From Enterobacter cloacae (GTDB taxonomy: Bacteria > Pseudomonadota > Gammaproteobacteria > Enterobacterales > Enterobacteriaceae): a stretch of 64,000 nt of DNA. Both the position numbers and the translations under genes were made by a program. The stretch spans positions 2,232,001 through 2,296,000 of the forward strand of contig AP022133.1 in assembly GCA_014169315.1 (NCBI GenBank), read 5' to 3'. How positions within the stretch are numbered: the stretch's first letter is position 1; the number at the start of each line of letters is the position of its first letter. Below are positions 63,119 through 64,000 of this stretch, one piece after another. The notes under the pieces were generated by a model. It searched no databases. It was not told the DNA's origin and saw only the letters and a program-made list of their open reading frames with translations.

Positions 63119-64000
63119 ATGATGACTTTGAAAACCCCGGTGCAAGCCCGTTCCAAACTGCCTGACGTTGGTACCACCATTTTTACCGTTATCGGTCAGC
63201 TCTCTGCCCGACATAACGCCATCAACCTTTCTCAGGGTGCGCCGAATTTTTCCTGCGACCCGAAACTGATAGCCGGCGTGACCCGTGCGATGGAAGCCGG
63301 GCATAACCAGTACGCGGCGATGACCGGCCTGCAGCCATTGAAGGAGCGTATCGCGGAAAAAATCGCCACCCTTTACGGCACACAGTATGACCCGGGCAGC
63401 GAGGTACTGGTCACGGCCAGCGCCAGTGAAGGGCTTTACTCGGCAATCAGCGGACTGGTGCATCCGGGTGATGAGGTGATTTACTTCGAGCCGTCATTTG
63501 ACAGCTATGCGCCAATTGTACGCCTGCAGGGGGCCACACCGGTTGCCATCAAGCTGACCGTGCCAGACTTTGCCGTTAACTGGGATGAAGTCCGGGCAGC
63601 AATCACCCCGCGAACGCGCATGATCATCATCAACACGCCGCATAACCCGAGTGGCCAGGTGTTTTCAGCGCATGACCTGCAACAGCTGGCGGCGGTGACC
63701 CGTAATACCGATATCATTATTTTGTCTGACGAAGTGTATGAACATGTGGTGTTTGACGGTGAACCGCACCACGGGATGGCCACGCACCCGCAACTGGCGG
63801 AGCGGAGCGTCATTATCTCATCTTTCGGAAAAACCTATCACGTCACTGGCTGGCGCGTAGGGTATTGTGTTGCGCCAGCGGTACTGATGGACGAAATCTG
63901 CAAGGTCCATCAATTTCTGATGTTTTCTGCCGATACCCCCATGCAGCACGCGTTTGCCGAACATATGACCGATCCGCAAACCTGGCTGTCGCTGGCGGCG
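63119..64000 (+). CDS. Class I aminotransferase (YbdL/MtnE-like), 3' end outside window
   Basis: 294 residues are visible; the frame runs off the window end. PLP-dependent fold type I enzyme resembling methionine aminotransferase YbdL: NLSQGAPNFSCDP, QYAAMTGLQPLKERIA, NTPHNPSGQVF, SDEVYEHVVFDG and the PLP lysine in SSFGKTYHVTGWRVGYCVAP. The PLP-contact Asn, Asp and Tyr are all present. Substrate unproven; it is a paralogue type rather than ybdL itself. Two adjacent ATGs (63119, 63122) follow AAGGG. Probably controlled by the divergent LysR gene. Confidence 0.87.
   Translation, partial: MMTLKTPVQARSKLPDVGTTIFTVIGQLSARHNAINLSQGAPNFSCDPKLIAGVTRAMEAGHNQYAAMTGLQPLKERIAEKIATLYGTQYDPGSEVLVTASASEGLYSAISGLVHPGDEVIYFEPSFDSYAPIVRLQGATPVAIKLTVPDFAVNWDEVRAAITPRTRMIIINTPHNPSGQVFSAHDLQQLAAVTRNTDIIILSDEVYEHVVFDGEPHHGMATHPQLAERSVIISSFGKTYHVTGWRVGYCVAPAVLMDEICKVHQFLMFSADTPMQHAFAEHMTDPQTWLSLAA

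Overview
The window is chromosomal DNA from a member of the Enterobacteriaceae. Gene content and protein sequence fit the Enterobacter/Lelliottia/Leclercia group better than E. coli itself. Most proteins align almost end to end with remembered E. coli K-12 proteins (TyrR, Tpx, MppA, ZntB, DbpA, TtcA, NifJ, YdcR-YdcV, YncE). Between these conserved blocks lie segments that K-12 lacks or carries elsewhere: srfABC, a CIO-type cytochrome bd oxidase, an rcnAR locus and a c-di-GMP/chemotaxis cluster. All identifications are from memory and by eye; no database search was run.

Layout. 1-9.1 kb: end of ycjX, ycjF, tyrR, a secreted mutarotase-like protein, tpx, and a murein-peptide recycling group (ycjG, mpaA, mppA). 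9.1-15.2 kb: accessory signalling segment with a DJ-1/PfpI protein, a PAS-GGDEF cyclase, an MHYT-GGDEF-EAL protein and a chemoreceptor without a periplasmic ligand domain. 15.3-19.2 kb: zntB, the small RNA FnrS with its FNR site, a proline-rich small ORF, dbpA and ttcA. 19.4-20.9 kb: nickel/cobalt efflux gene rcnA and repressor rcnR, with two RcnR operators between them. 21-28.5 kb: porin ompN, a MicC small RNA, nifJ, a secreted protein with YD-like motifs, ydbJ and hslJ. 28.5-31.1 kb: cytochrome bd (CIO-type) subunits I and II plus a DUF2474 small subunit. 31.1-38.8 kb: a YmcF-type zinc-ribbon gene behind a cspA-like leader, ydcR, and the ydcSTUV-patD polyamine/putrescine operon. 38.9-41.4 kb: a small membrane ORF, a yeaR-yeaR-yoaG operon behind an NsrR-like box, ortT and an alpha/beta hydrolase. 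41.5-48 kb: srfABC. 48-56.4 kb: an orphan peptide-binding protein, ydcY, ydcZ, mnaT, an XRE-cupin regulator, an mcbR-like gene, pqqU (yncD) and yncE. 56.4-58 kb: an IS3-family element lying inside about 200-bp inverted repeats. 58-64 kb: ydcI/ydcJ, a carboxylesterase, a LysR regulator and a truncated aminotransferase.

Functionally the window mixes envelope and murein recycling, anaerobic/nitrosative and metal responses (FnrS, NsrR box, RcnR, Fur-like box), respiration and fermentation (CIO-type oxidase, pyruvate:flavodoxin oxidoreductase), polyamine use (YdcSTUV-PatD) and signalling. The best candidates for under-described biology are the srfABC operon, the long inverted repeats around the IS, the duplicated yeaR, the inserted domain in RcnA, the cold-shock-like leader in front of the zinc-ribbon gene, and several small membrane ORFs.
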